64,000 nucleotides of DNA from Triplophysa rosa. Taxonomy: Eukaryota > Chordata > Actinopteri > Cypriniformes > Nemacheilidae. The position numbers and the translations under genes were made by a program. The notes beneath the pieces were generated by a model, which was given only the letters and a program-made list of their open reading frames with translations, made no database searches and was not told the origin of the DNA. Below, one piece after another: positions 9,491 to 21,297 of this stretch (the stretch's first letter is position 1; each line of letters begins with the position of its first letter). Location of the stretch: the NCBI RefSeq assembly GCF_024868665.1, contig NC_079901.1, forward strand, positions 2,896,673-2,960,672, read 5' to 3'.

Positions 9491-11412
9491 TGTGCAACAG
9501 CAGGTTTTTGGGAATTAGTGGGCTATTAGTGGGGCTATTGGGAATTAGTTTCTTATATAAGAAGCCATGAACATTACCTTGCCAGTGCCAGAAACTGAAT
9601 TAATTTCATTCATCAAGTTTCATTCAGTTAGTCTCATGAAATTTATTGAAACTGTTAATAATAATCAGTTGCTGTTCTTAATAATATATAATGAATTATG
9701 CATTGGTTTTAATATACAAATAATGTACAACAAACTGGATGCATTTGCAATGTTGTCACCGCTTCCACCCCATATCTCATTCACTGTTTACGTTCACAAA
9801 ACAAACTACTTTTTCAAGGATATTTTCTTATAAGGGAATTTTGACATAATTTTGTGTTTTTATCAGGGCTTGCTATGGGCAGGGGTGGGCTGAATCCCCC
9901 TAAACATCTGTCTTGCCCACCCAATGAGAATCAAAAAATAACACCAAAAATTGTTGTATTTTCTATTGGCTGAAAGCAACGTCACTCTTCACTTCACTGC
10001 TCTGGCTTTAGTTTGTAACAGAGAAGCATTCTACATGCTACAGGTGGAAGCAAAATACCGTGCAAAGGAATTTTAGATGCACTGCACATATGTAAAATTA
10101 AGCATGTCAAATTAATTGTGCAGTAAAATCAGATTCATTTCTTCGTTTTTGCGGTCTTATTTTGTGCTGTTAACAAACAGTTATTATTTGCTTGCAATAT
10201 ATAGGCTAGATTTTAACCTATTGACTTTCAATAAAAAAAAGCTCCCGCTTCAGAAATAAATCTGTTTCTCTCCATCTCAAACACCCCAATTCACGCTGCA
10301 GGTGGTAGCAAAAAAAATGTGCAAAATAGTTCAGTTCAGGCGATGCGCGCTCACGATACCACATAAAAAACAGCAGACACGATGTAAAGTTCATTGTGCA
10401 GTGTAATCAGATTAATTCATTCAATTCATTCAACAGAAATCAGTGATCGTTCAGTGAATGGGGAATGTTCTTAGCCCACTTTATTTTGTAGGCTTCTATT
10501 TATGTCCAGTTTACATAACCGCTTTATTTAAGGTGTAAAACATCAATGAAATGTTGTCTGTTTTTTATATTTATATAAAAATAAATCATTTAAATCTTGC
10601 ATGTATTGCAGTCATATACTGCAGTGTTTGTTGAATTCCAACAAAAGCAAACCTCAAGAGTGACTGAGCACGATAACAAACTAATTAAAAAAAATCTGGG
10701 TTATTTCATAAAACATTTTTCTACGTTTTCTAACGTTTTCTTAGTTTTGTGTTGCTTAAAACTAAATATGAACTTGTTTTTGCTGTGTTTCTGTTTTAAA
10801 AATGCAGATCATCTTTTCTGTTTTCACCTGCTTTCACCAGTTCATTTTCTCCAAATAAATAAAAATAAATTATATGAAATTTGGGAGAAATGTTGTCAAA
10901 AGTTCACAGAAATAAACAAAAATGATCATTTTACCAAATCACATTCTTATCAGAAAAAGAGGAAAATACTTTTTAAATGGACTCTTAATTTTGTCTGCAG
11001 CTATACTGTCTGTGTGGTTGGGGTATATCCCCACCCAGGATATCTGCTAGTCCACACTTCTGCACCTGGCAGGAACCGGGCCTGATTTATATTTATTTAT
11101 ATTTTTGTATGTCAATTTTTTGTAAGATTTCAGTATAGTATTTTGCGTTCTTTTTGAGATGCGACTCGGTTTTTAGTGATTTTTCTGCATGAAAGTTGCA
11201 CTGATACATATGTTTGACTTTTATACATAACTCATAGATAAAAAGTATTTAACATTATGTCTAAACACTATGGCATTAAAGTAGAGAGCTTTCTAGGCTA
11301 TAAAAGATGGAAAAGCAAATAAATCATTGTGGCAGTTGTTTCAGTCAGTCGTCGGCTTTGTTCGGTTGCCATTAGCCTATTTAGGTTTAAAATGAATGCT
11401 GCTATTTTTTCT

Positions 11413-11552
11413 GCACGGTCACATTTGTGAGAAAATCTGCACGGTCACATTTGTGAGAAAATCTGCACGGTCACATTTGTGAGAAAATCTGGACGATCAC
11501 ATTTGTGAGAAAATCTGCATGGTCACATTTGTGAGAAAATCTGGACGATCAC
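11413..11552 (-). repeat. 26-bp tandem array in the right arm (inverted)
   Basis: Five to six copies of the same 26-bp unit in reverse orientation (cacatttgtgagaaaatctg), mirroring 9318-9490. Copy number differs from the left arm, so the arrays have expanded or contracted independently. Confidence 0.9.
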
Positions 11553-11929
11553 ATTTATCTATTGCATTATGTATTTGTAAAACGCTTTCTGTTTGTTTCA
11601 GTTTAGTTTCTTTTGCAAAAAAGGTTGCATTTGTTTGCAAAACGCTGGATTTGTTTGTTAAGTTTAGGCACAATTTTCGCTCCATAGCATCTGTTCGTCA
11701 GCATTATACTCAACATCAAATTGCTTTTCATGTAGCAGGCAGCCTCGCTTCACCACTCGACTCGTGTGAAATCTGTCACCAGCATTGCAAGCGTCCCTAA
11801 CTTTAACGCATTGTTATTAAATATATACTCGTTTGTCTATCTCAGTGTGCAGACAAATGCAGACATACAAACAAACACGGACAGAGCCAGTTCAGAGAGT
11901 AATAAAACGCACAGAAATTATTTAAACGC

Positions 11930-12016
11930 AAAACCGAAAAAAATTCAATGTGCGTATTGAACCGTGGAGGTTGTACTGAACGGTTCAATATTATATTGAG
12001 AATTGTGGCATCCCTA
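11930..12016 (+). repeat. hAT-like transposon right end
   Basis: gtattgaaccgtggaggttg, then gaacggttcaatattatatt, ending gaattgtggcatcccta. This is a recurrent teleost hAT terminus. No left end is visible in the window. Confidence 0.5.
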
Positions 12017-12971
12017 AAACATAAAAACAATATATTTTTTATTATTTTTAATGTAGACAGCTCCTGACTTTCTTGGTTTAAGATATCAGCAAAATGTATG
12101 CATTTCAACATCCTTTAGTTCTCCAGCAGAGGGAGCTGCTGTCTTCAATGCACAAGATACACATTACATACATTTGATATCTTCCTATAATGTGAAGGCA
12201 GTGTTTCAGATGAACAGAGAGCATGATGGCATTTATCACAAGTCACAGCATAACAAAGCACAAAGCCCACTGACCCTGTGTGACCGCATACACTCACCAG
12301 CAATAATCCCAGTGGCTCTGCAGCCTACTGCAGAGATTAGAGGTGTGCTGCCCCAGAGGCCGCTTTAACCAGAAAAAGATTTGCCTATCCGCTAGTTAAA
12401 GCAGCCCGATCTGTAGGATTGGGCTATCTACTGTTACTCAACTAGAATTACCCCTGCTTGTGGATGTGTCTGTGACTAAATCCAACAGGTAGCCCTCAGG
12501 GTGAGCTCTTGAGGATATGCACACAGATGTACAAAAGCACACTCGACCCCGTATGACTGGTTTGATCAGTGCTGTTTGAATAAAGGCGACAGCACAAATA
12601 TTCACAACAAAAAACTTGCAACATGCATTCGCAAGACTACGCTAGTGGATTTGATTCCCAGGAAACACACAAACCGATAAAAGCGTAAACCGTGAATGCA
12701 CTGCAAAATGTTTTGGATAAAAGCCTCTAACAAATGCATCAACGTAAAATACTGCGATTAATTAATAGCTTTCCACATTTCAAAGCAGATTCTTTTTATC
12801 ATCATGACACACACACTCTGGGCTTCATTTGTGTACATACAATGCATTTACACACATCCACCCTTATTTAAGCACACAATTGCATCCTTAATACTAATAA
12901 TTCTATTAAACATGTATTCATGGTTCATTCACAGTTGATGTTTGGTGATCCAAAAGCACATACAGTCATAA
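12017..12971. other. No feature recognised
   Basis: Unique-looking sequence with no convincing exon, terminal repeat or array. Confidence 0.5.
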
Positions 12972-12979
12972 AAGTAATC

Positions 12980-13304
12980 GGTAACACTTTACAATAAGGT
13001 ACTATTATTTAACATTATTAAATGCATTAGCTAACATTAAATAAAAATGAACAGTATAGTTTTTCAGCATTTATTAATCCTTGTTAATATTAGTTCATGT
13101 CAATACAGTTATTCATGTTAATTCATGATGCATTAACTAATGTTAACAGTGACAACGTTTGATTTTAAACATGTATTAGTAAATGCTGAAATTAACATGA
13201 ATTAATATTAATAAATGCTGTATTAGTATTGTTCAATGTTAGTTCCTTTTAGCTAATGCATTAACTAATTGTTAATAAATAGCACCTTATTGTAAAGTGT
13301 TACC
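12980..13304. mobile_element. Palindromic hAT-type MITE (Angel-like), 325 bp
   Basis: Ends GGTAACACTTTACAATAAGG and its exact reverse complement. The interior is largely self-complementary (gcattaactaatgttaa and related). Perfect 8-bp duplication aagtaatc at 12972-12979 and 13305-13312. The name Angel is from memory of fish short inverted-repeat elements and is not certain. Confidence 0.9.
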
Positions 13305-13312
13305 AAGTAATC

Positions 13313-14419
13313 CAACCAACTCTAAATTAATGTCTTCTGAAACCATATTTTCCGTAACTGCATCTAAAAGGAGTTTACAAAGAAAGTGTTTGCGTCTTGC
13401 AGTTGTGTGTGTGTGCGTGTGTGTATTTCTTGTAAATTATGAAATTTACAGAATCAGAGTTAAATCCCTGAAATCAACAAAGACAAAACTAGACATACTG
13501 CTGGAACAAGTGAAATATATACTTGAGCTGTGGTGCTCTACACCATATGACATTCAGCTGATCTGGCAGCTGGCTGTGGCACCTCCAGGTGGTTTATAAT
13601 GAAGCCTTTCTCCTGTGTTTGGTGTGTCCAATGCACACAGCCTATTCAAGACAGGAACAGAGGAACAACAGTGTGCAAGCGCTGCAGGGAGTGAAGAATG
13701 CCGCTTTGTTGTGTGTTGTGTATTATGTGTGTGTGTGTGTGTGTGTAGGGGATCTCGGGCCTCCTGTGTGGAGGGCCCAGAGGGTTTCCTGTCATCTGCC
13801 CTGTGTGGGTATTACAGGAGAATAATCTGTAAGTGATACAGGGATGCTGAACTCCTGGTAGAGTACCGCCTCTGACCGCTCCACTGTTTCACCTCCCCGC
13901 AAGACCCCCGACCTCTCCAACGCACTTAATACACTCAGTTCACCTACAGACCTGGATAATGCACATACACTCAGTGCTGCACTGTTTGAGCGCAGGCTGA
14001 TAAGGCGAGGTTTGGGCAAATGTGTGTCTTATCTTTAGCTCCAGAGCTGCATTTGTTTATTTGTGTCTTATCAGCACCGGAGGGATTGCAGCAGCTACTG
14101 TCACACACCGCTGCTGTGTTGTCAACTCTCTCATCCTGGCCAATAGCCTACTGCTGCTATATAACTCACCAGCTCAAATACGTTATCACAACAACAACAA
14201 ATATCTGAAATCAAATTTACTTCTTCACATTGGCCCTCTTAGCGGCACGAAAACAAAATTGTCATGCAAATAACATTAGGATAACTCCCTTTCTAGTTCA
14301 ATTAAAAAACAACAGACTTGACTTCTCATCTCTTGTCAACCAAGCTTTCTATGTTACACAATAAGTACACTTACATATGTTTATGATATGCTTTTGATTA
14401 GTTGAGCTTTGCCTTTCAC
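13313..14419. other. No gene; short (GT)n tracts
   Basis: Short GT tracts at about 13404-13430 and 13726-13746. Several 60-100 codon ORFs cross these tracts and have no recognisable motif. Confidence 0.5.
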
Positions 14420-15497
14420 AGCATGAATAGTGCTGGGCGATATACCCGTTCATACCGAATGTACGACCACTGTTTCAGTGAGGTCCCTTATCACTTGCAC
14501 TTTGACCGACCATTCACACAGAATGCAGGGCTCCACTTTTTTTACTAGGAGCACTGTAGCCCCTGACTTAAAATTTTAGGAGCGCAAGCAAAAATTTAGG
14601 GGCACACTTTGTTATTGATTGGTGTTAAATAGAGAGACTGTAATCTGAATTCATTTGAACCAACAGAAATTGTGCTTGTCAAAAAGTATATATTTAATTG
14701 TTTACAGTGTTACACATTAAAGGCGCAGATTTTGATTACAGCGGCCACTAGCATTGTATTATAGATTTGCAACGAATTGCTCAGTCCAAACACGATGGTG
14801 GCCACCATAGTACAAAAAGATGTCCTTCTCATGTTGACGCAGTGAAGAGATCATGCAGGCATTAGAAAGACTGTAGTAAGAGCAATGTCTTATGTATTAC
14901 ATAAAATAAAAGGTCTGTGGATTTTAAGAATAAAAAGAAGGCTAAAAGTCAGGCAGGAGCTAGGACCTGCGTTAATATTATAAAGTCTTTCCAGCAGAGA
15001 CATGTTAGGACCCGTGGTACTAAGGGTTTTAGCAGAGATACTCATAGATATCTATGGAGATACTTTCCAGCAAGTCGTTGGAGAGAAAGATCGTCTTAAA
15101 ATCACCCCCGAGGAGGTTGCTTTGATTCGGATCAGTATGTGAGTAACATTGGTTTTTCTGTTTGTTAGAACCAAGATATGTTGTTGTTTTTGTTCTAATA
15201 TTAGCTGTGTGACGGAGCAGTTTTTAGCGTCATTGTTTATCTGGAACCGCTTTAATATTGTACTCGTCCAGATACTGGAGAGTAGGGTTGGGAATCGAAA
15301 TTCGATTCCAATTCTGGAATCGGATCCATAAGAAAGGAATACGATCCTTAAAAAAAAAAAAATCACTTAGATTCCGGACCGCACGGTCACATAATTTCCA
15401 CGTCATCTGTCAAGACCTGAGTCACCTGACCTGACATAGCCATCTGCGAGGACCTTCCGCTCGAATACTACAAGTCAGTTCACACGATGGACCGTGG

Positions 15498-15690
15498 AAG
15501 GCGCACTAAAGTGTGGCTGCATTTTGCGAAATCACAAAAAGACAAAGCTAAGTGTAATTATTAAGACAAACTATTATGTTGCAAGACGGGTGTCACCAGC
15601 AATATGGCAAAGCATCTGCGGTTGGTTCATCGTATCGAATTACAAGAATGCACCGTGTTTGATGCGCTGCGCATCCCGAGTGCCCACACT
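15498..15690 (+). pseudogene. BED zinc-finger remnant of a hAT transposase
   Basis: Conceptual translation with stops gives KVWLHFAKSQKDKAKCN, then SNMAKHLR, the BED-finger layout (Trp-x2-Phe, Cys, His-Leu). The BED finger is the N-terminal DNA-binding domain of Ac-type transposases. A stop and missing cysteine spacing show it is dead. Confidence 0.6.
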
Positions 15691-15767
15691 TCATAGCCGC
15701 TGATGACACTAGTGCGGGGACAACACCAGAGCCATGCGCACATCAATGTTACGTCATTTTTTTGCGC

Positions 15768-15975
15768 TATAAAATCATCCTACCTGTTTATTTTATACTG
15801 CTACGGGAATCTGAATCTGAAATCATTCTGCATATTTATTTCATACTGGTAGTACAATATGATAGGGTATTGCGCAGTAAATTAATCCTACATGTTTATT
15901 TTAAGCTGGTAGGACTATTTGACAGGGTATTTTGCATTGTAAAATCATCCTACCTGTTTATTTTGCCGATGTGTT
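15768..15975 (+). repeat. Tandem repeat of about 60 bp, 3.5 copies
   Basis: Units contain aaaatcatcctacctgttta, then ttttatactgg and gacagggtatt, diverged from copy to copy. Located inside the 1,004-bp hAT. Confidence 0.75.
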
Positions 15976-17077
15976 TTAGATTATATTAAGTTTTGCCGTG
16001 CGGTAGGAAAATCTGACAGGGTAGGACAATTCGACAGAACACCGGCACATGATGCTACACGTGAGACCCCCTTCTCCCTCGCTTCGAAAGGAAGGCTCAC
16101 ACAGGACACTTTTTTGTGTGTTCAGCTGTAACTAATGGCACAAAATAAATATTTTTGATCTTGCTTGACTTTTATTGCTTTTTCACCGCTTTGGAATCGA
16201 AACTAAGAATCGTTAGGAATCGGAATCAATAAGCAGAATCGAATTTGGAATCAGAATCAATAAATTTGAAACGATGCCCAACCCTACTGGAGAGAGAGAG
16301 AGAGAGAGAGAGCGCGTTGGCGCTAAAACTGTAGAGAGCGCGTTTTACTCTCTTACTCAATGATGAATAAACGTACATTTAATATACGGGTCACGTGCGT
16401 TCCGAACCGTAGAGTACGATCTGTACGGATCACGGATTATCCGCAATCCGTTTCACCACTATACCGCAGGGGAGAGGGAGAGGAAACACACGTTGTAGAG
16501 TTGTTTGTCCGTTTAGGGCTGCTGTACAAAACATGGCGACGAATTCAATGTATGTAGGCCCGCTCTGTATGTAGACATAAATAGCTTATTCTAAGGTTTT
16601 AGAAATATAACGGTTCATTATGTAAGGTCTTTATACACCTCTGAAGAAATAGTTTTGTATATTATATTGCATTTCTGTCAATAGATCCTCCTAAAAACCC
16701 AGCATTGTTCCTTTAAAGCAAAATGAAAGGTCTTGTGTTATTACGTTCTTATACGATGATTTTATTGCGTAAGGACACTTTCCCTTATGTTCACACAACA
16801 CATGTAAATGTAATGTCAAATAAAGCTTAACAAGAGCAATCGCTTCAAGAGCAAGTCGTTCGTTCTTGCTGTGAACAGATTTGAAATGATCCAGTGCTAT
16901 CTCAAGTATTATAGATAAATGATGTTTCCTGAACTCCTCCGCGTTAGTTTAGTTTTTAATGTCTCAAATATCACATGCATTTTTTTCATTGGTAAAATTG
17001 TTACTATTTTGTATTTAACTATTCAGACAGATCGTGGTATTAATTTTTGGGTGGGTGCTTCTAACTCATGAATTTGG

Positions 17078-17611
17078 TGTCACGGTCCCACCTTCTTGTT
17101 TATGAATCTCTAGTCGTGTGGCGGGATCGGACCAGAGCCCTTAGGTTTTATATGAGAAAACCATGAGTTGTTTGTTTTTACTTCTCATGTGTTTTCTCGT
17201 GTCTTGTCTTTGGCCCCGCCCCTCTCGTCTCATGTATTGCTTTCCTCCCGTGTCTCATGTTCCTCACCTGCCCTGTGTAATTATCCCTCGTTTGTCTTGC
17301 CTATTTAATGCCCTCTTGTTTCATTGTCTTGTTGCTCGTGGATTGTACTACGTTCGTTCCATGTGTGCCTTGTTCGTTCTGTTCCTGCTCCCCGTCTAGT
17401 GTTGGTATTTGTTTACTTTATTCTTGTTATTTTTTACCTTGTTTTTGTCTTGCCCCCTCGTGGGAAGTTTTTGTTTTATGGTAGTAGTTCTCAGTTTAGT
17501 TTTTCCCCATTGTGGGTGTTTTGGTTTCCGTTTTTTGTCAATAAAGTGTTTTGTTAACCCCTTCATTGCCTGCCTGCATTTGGATTCTTCTCCTCGCCAC
17601 CAACCGTGACA
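17078..17611 (+). repeat. LTR of the non-autonomous element
   Basis: 534 bp, TGTCACGGTC ... ACCGTGACA. AATAAA at about 17540, followed by a U5-like segment. Reverse-oriented solo copies of the same family are at 20184-20793 and 36833-37424. Confidence 0.9.
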
Positions 17612-17649
17612 GAATCCACGAGCCACCCCAGAACCCAGCAGGCAGCATT

Positions 17650-18459
17650 ATGAACACTGGACGGTCCCACCTAGCTCGCCTCCTCTGCGGACTTCGCCAG
17701 GGAAGCGAGAGTGTGGACGAGTATGTGGACAGGTTCCTGGATGTCGCCGAGAATGGCGTCTTTGGGGAGGAGGAGCTGTTCAACTCCGGTCTCAGGAATC
17801 CACTCTCAAGGGCAGAGATGAGGGCGTTGAGGCCGTTGGACTTCGACATCGTGTGGCTGTCCGCCGCGGAGCGGTCGGAGTCCACGGTCTCAACAAGTGC
17901 CCGCTACCCATCTCCGTTGGTCACGATCCCTGAGGGTGGTTCCCTGCAGATCGGGGTTGTGGGCATCGCCACGCCATCCCCCTCACTCTCGGCAGCCTCT
18001 CCACTGTCCACCAGCCTCGTTGGCAAGCGGGGGAGGCGAGCGTCCTGGGGATCCACCTCCGAGGAGTCCCAGCCGGAGCCAGCCGTGCCTTATACCTCCT
18101 TCCATCACCCGACCACCGGGTGGCTCGGCGGAAGAACAAGACGCAGCGGCGGGCAGCGTGGACTCCAACCCAGCCGGTGCAGCCGACGTCCAGTCCGGTG
18201 CAGCCGATGTCCAGTCCTGTGTCCAGTCCTGTGTCCAGTCCTGTGTCCAGTCCTGTGTCCAGTCCGGTACAGCCTGTGTCCAGTCCCGTGTCTAGTCCTG
18301 TGTCCAGTCTGGTGCAGCCGGCATTCCGTCTGGTGGTCCAGCTGGCGTACAGTCCGGTGGTCCAGCCGGCGTCCAGTCCGGTGCAGCCGGCGTCCAGTCG
18401 GGTGCAGCCGGCGTCCAGTCCGGTGCAGCCGGCGTCCAGTCCGGTGTCCAGTCCGGTGA
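17650..18459 (+). CDS. Gag-like ORF continuing into minisatellite repeats
   Basis: 269 codons from the first ATG after the LTR. Residues about 10-60 (LARLLCGLRQGSESVDEYVDRF, cut here to its core) resemble the part of retrotransposon capsids where YxxRF-type helices follow a Gln/Gly turn. The middle is Ser/Pro-rich and low complexity. The end is Arg/Cys-rich because it reads across the minisatellite. It lacks a zinc knuckle. The minisatellite period is divisible by 3, so all frames stay open there and the C-terminal half is weak evidence for protein. An older Gag fragment is the likeliest reading. Confidence 0.45.
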   Translation: MNTGRSHLARLLCGLRQGSESVDEYVDRFLDVAENGVFGEEELFNSGLRNPLSRAEMRALRPLDFDIVWLSAAERSESTVSTSARYPSPLVTIPEGGSLQIGVVGIATPSPSLSAASPLSTSLVGKRGRRASWGSTSEESQPEPAVPYTSFHHPTTGWLGGRTRRSGGQRGLQPSRCSRRPVRCSRCPVLCPVLCPVLCPVLCPVRYSLCPVPCLVLCPVWCSRHSVWWSSWRTVRWSSRRPVRCSRRPVGCSRRPVRCSRRPVRCPVR

Positions 18460-18560
18460 TCCAGCCGGCGTCCCAGCGGGGATCCAGCCGGCGATCCAGC
18501 CGGCGTCAAGCCCTGTCCAGCCGGCCTTCCAGACGGCGTCAAGCCCTGTCCAGCCGGCCT
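18175..18560 (+). repeat. Minisatellite, 12- and 21-bp units
   Basis: Early units are 12 bp (tccagtcctgtg). Later units are about 21 bp (tccagtccggtgcagccggc). GC-rich against an AT-rich background. Core shared with the other two LTR elements at 31507 and 57050. Confidence 0.9.
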
Positions 18561-18618
18561 TCCAGCCGGGTCCTAGCCCTGTCCAGCCGGGTTCTTCTCC
18601 TCGCCACCAACCGTGACA

Positions 18619-19742
18619 TTTGGTAGCACTGGAGGAAAAAAGTTCAAGCCCTGTTCTCTGTTTACTTGCTTAAATATTATGGATGCAAGTTACATCTGCA
18701 TGCTATTCAGTTGTTAAATAAGTCAAAACTTTGCAGTTATTATAGGGGAAGGGGATTGTTTACATTATGTAGTTACAAGTTGCTTGCGAAATTTGCACAA
18801 TTAAAAGGTTCTGGATTTTGACTGCAACGGTCGTGCATTCTTGATTCTTTCACTTCATAATGAGTGCCACCTCTTTATAAACAGCATCATTTTGTGGGAC
18901 TTACAAACCTGTGTAATACTAGTGTGGAATTTTTTTACAATATTCACTCACCATGAAAGTATAAAAGGGCATTTTAAGTCAATCAACTGCAGTATTTCCT
19001 CTCTCAATCAGTAGAAAATGTGGTTTAAAAAATACCGTCAAGTACCGGGAAACCATTATATTATTTTAAGGCCATACCACTCAGCACTAAGCATGAACGT
19101 AGTGATTCCATTTCATGCTGGAAGAGGATGAGCTACAACGACATTATCCAGGTCTGTTACTCTATTTCTACAAACAATTCCAGTCTGCCCAAAGCATTTA
19201 CATTTCAGTTGTATTGAAATCAAACTTTTAAAGTGCATGTTATTGCATTTTAAAGCAAGAATTACATTGTGGTATGCCTTGCAAATTACAATGGGAGCAT
19301 ACTAGTTGTCACTCTCTTGCATTGTAAAAATACAATTGCAAAAATTGTAAAAAGTCATGTGTTACCGTTACTTTACGAGGAGTAAGGACAGTCATGACTT
19401 ATTCGTTTATACAATGACATGAATATTATTAGTTTATACAAGACATGAATATTAAGACATCACTTTTTATGTTCCATTTATTGTCAATACAATTTTAAAA
19501 TAAGTGATATATAAGTAAGGGTAATGACTTTGGCTTCTTTTTTAATGTTAGGAGATCTTGTTCCTCATTTCATTGTGCCTAAAATACACTCTTTTAGGAA
19601 GATTTTGCTGTAGCATTTCTGGACTGACATGTTTTATATATGTATTTTATTTGTATTATTAATCTAACTGGCTTAACGCCTAAAGAAATAATGGTTTTCC
19701 AACTTTTAGATAGCCATAGTGACTTATTCTAAAGAAAAAACA
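18619..19742. other. hAT interior remainder and unassigned DNA
   Basis: The stretch to 19089 completes the 4.66-kb hAT. From 19098 to 19742 no ORF or repeat structure is recognised. Confidence 0.4.
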
Positions 19743-19750
19743 TCATAGAC

Positions 19751-21297
19751 TAGAGGTGGGCGGAATGGCCAAAAATCTATTTCACGGAATGAGTAATTTT
19801 ATTTCACGGTAACAATATATTTCATGAAACAATTATAATTCTATATTTTATACCTCATTTTTCTTAGATTGATTTAACTAATTTATTTATTACAGTTCAT
19901 TTAAATGCTCACCATAGTTAAAATGTAGGCAAGTTATGAAAATGTACTAAAGATATCAAATTAAGTTCTGATAATCAGATGTATTATTTATTCATATTTA
20001 TCTTCTGGCTATATCACATACAGTAGGAAGATAGACAACATATATAACAATAAAGTATGAATATGCACAAACAATGAGAGTACAGTATATGACTAGTGTT
20101 ATAAACTGGTGTTCATGGGGTCTGTACTGTAGGTCTTTATCGCTCTTCACTCTCTGTTAGATGAGCAATTTTAGTGTGTTCCGTGTCACGATCTCGTGGG
20201 AGAGAAGAACCCAGATGCAGGCAGGCAGTGAAGGGGTTAACTCAACAAGACTTTAATAAGTAATAAAACACAAAACAAACACCCTCAATGGGGGAAAACG
20301 AAACTAAGAGATAAAGAAAACAAAGACTTCCCACGAGGGGGCAAAACGAAAACAAGAACAGCCAATAACAAATAAACTAACTAAAAACAATTACCAAACG
20401 TCTTACCAAAAATAACATGGAAGGGAACACAGGCAGGACAAGGAACCAGGAACACAAAGACTTCTTCAACGAGAACAAACACGGGCACAGGGTACAAGAA
20501 CAGATACACAAACCATACACAACGCAATACACAAGCACAGGACAAAGAAACATGAGGGTATATATAGGAAAGACAAACGAGGGATAATTACACAGGGCAG
20601 GTGGGAAACATTAGACACGGCAGGGAAGCAATACATGAAACAAGAGGGGCGGGGTCAATGACAAGACACGAGAAAACACATGAGATGTCAAAAACATAAA
20701 CATCCCATGGCTTTCTCACATAGAACCTAAGGGCTCTGTCTCGATCCTGCCACATGACTAGAAATTCATAAACAAGAAGTTAGGACCATGACAGTTGCGA
20801 CTCTCTGTCTTTAGGTTTGTTTATTCTCTGGCTTGTTTTTGCACTGCAAGTCTCTGGTGACTCCACACGCGTCTCCCAAAACTGGAGGTAGAAGCACGTC
20901 ACATCAAAGCGCTCACGAGCATCATCATGCATTTCAACGCAAGTTTCACCTTGGCTCGCCTGAAGTTAAACTTTATAAAACTATTAACAGCTTTTCAAAA
21001 CAACCTGACTTCTGAAATACGTGTTGAGAATGAGCTGCGGGTGAGAGAGAACGCGCCAGACTGGATTGGATCACTAAACTACAGACTGAAAGAAGGTCAA
21101 AAGGATGTTTGATACGTTCATTTGTTACGGGTGGATTAATTCATTCGTTTTTTTCAGAATAGCGCCTAATTTGCAGAGCGCCGAGTTAACCTAGCCTACT
21201 TATTTACATTCCGCGGAATACACGGAATAGAAAAATCTCTTACGGTTGACATTTTATTCCGTGGTAACGGAATATTCCGTCATTCCGCCCAGCCCTA
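19751..21297. mobile_element. hAT element, split by a solo LTR
   Basis: Ends TAGAGGTGGGCGGAATGG and CGTCATTCCGCCCAGCCCTA. Perfect 8-bp duplication tcatagac at 19743-19750 and 21298-21305. Without the LTR the element is about 0.94 kb. A related, reverse-oriented copy lies at 62678-63225. No transposase. Confidence 0.92.
20184..20793 (-). repeat. Solo LTR (17078 family), reverse orientation
   Basis: 610 bp, TGTCACGATC ... CCATGACA; in reverse complement it matches the 17078 LTR. Flanks gttccg and gttgcg look like a 6-bp duplication with one change. Product of LTR-LTR recombination. Confidence 0.85.

Larger units (their letters stand above)
9116..11686. mobile_element. Foldback-type DNA element with long inverted ends
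   Basis: The arms begin tatggagcgaaaattgtgcc and end with the reverse complement (cacaattttcgctccata). Homology extends over a 120-bp non-repetitive part and then a 26-bp tandem array in each arm. Flanking 6-bp duplications gcatct are at 9110-9115 and 11687-11692. The roughly 1.9-kb interior has no recognised transposase; a 162-codon AT-rich ORF at 10597-11085 looks fortuitous. Superfamily unknown: the long ends suggest a MULE-like or foldback element, but the duplication is shorter than the 9-11 bp typical of MULEs. Confidence 0.75.
15283..16286. mobile_element. hAT element, 1,004 bp, complete
   Basis: Ends TAGGGTTGGGAATCGAA and CGATGCCCAACCCTA, with subterminal repeats ggaatcg/cgattcc. Perfect 8-bp duplication ctggagag at 15275-15282 and 16287-16294. 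It retains a decayed BED-finger segment (next entry). Confidence 0.92.
14721..16712. mobile_element. TTAA-flanked DNA element (Kolobok/piggyBac-like), holding a hAT
   Basis: Flanked by TTAA at 14717-14720 and 16713-16716. Left end AGGCGCAGATTTTG; right end, reverse complemented, AGGAACAATGCTGGG. The right part (ctgtcaatagatcctcctaa and neighbours) matches a common fish TTAA-type repeat as I recall it. The two ends share only the first bases, so pairing is inferred. No transposase. Confidence 0.5.
17078..18618 (+). mobile_element. Non-autonomous LTR retrotransposon with minisatellite
   Basis: A complete 5' LTR, a Gag-like ORF, a Pro/Ser-coding minisatellite, then only the last 28 bp of the 3' LTR (ctcctcgccaccaaccgtgaca). 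Flanking 5-bp duplications tttgg are at 17073-17077 and 18619-18623, so the 3' LTR was lost internally, not by truncation from outside. No protease, RT or integrase. Confidence 0.85.
14428..19089. mobile_element. hAT element, 4.66 kb, expanded by nested insertions
   Basis: Left end TAGTGCTGGGCGATATACCC and right end GGCCATACCACTCAGCACTA. Perfect 8-bp duplication agcatgaa at 14420-14427 and 19090-19097. Without the nested TTAA element and LTR element the original is only about 1.1 kb, so it was itself a non-autonomous hAT. No transposase seen. Confidence 0.88.

Noticed and set aside
10597..11085. 162-codon ORF as a gene or transposase
   Set aside because: Lys/Phe/Cys-rich translation of AT-rich DNA with no recognisable domain, inside the foldback element.
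18105..18626. Alternative ORFs on both strands over the 18.2-kb minisatellite
   Set aside because: Same reason: repeat period divisible by three.
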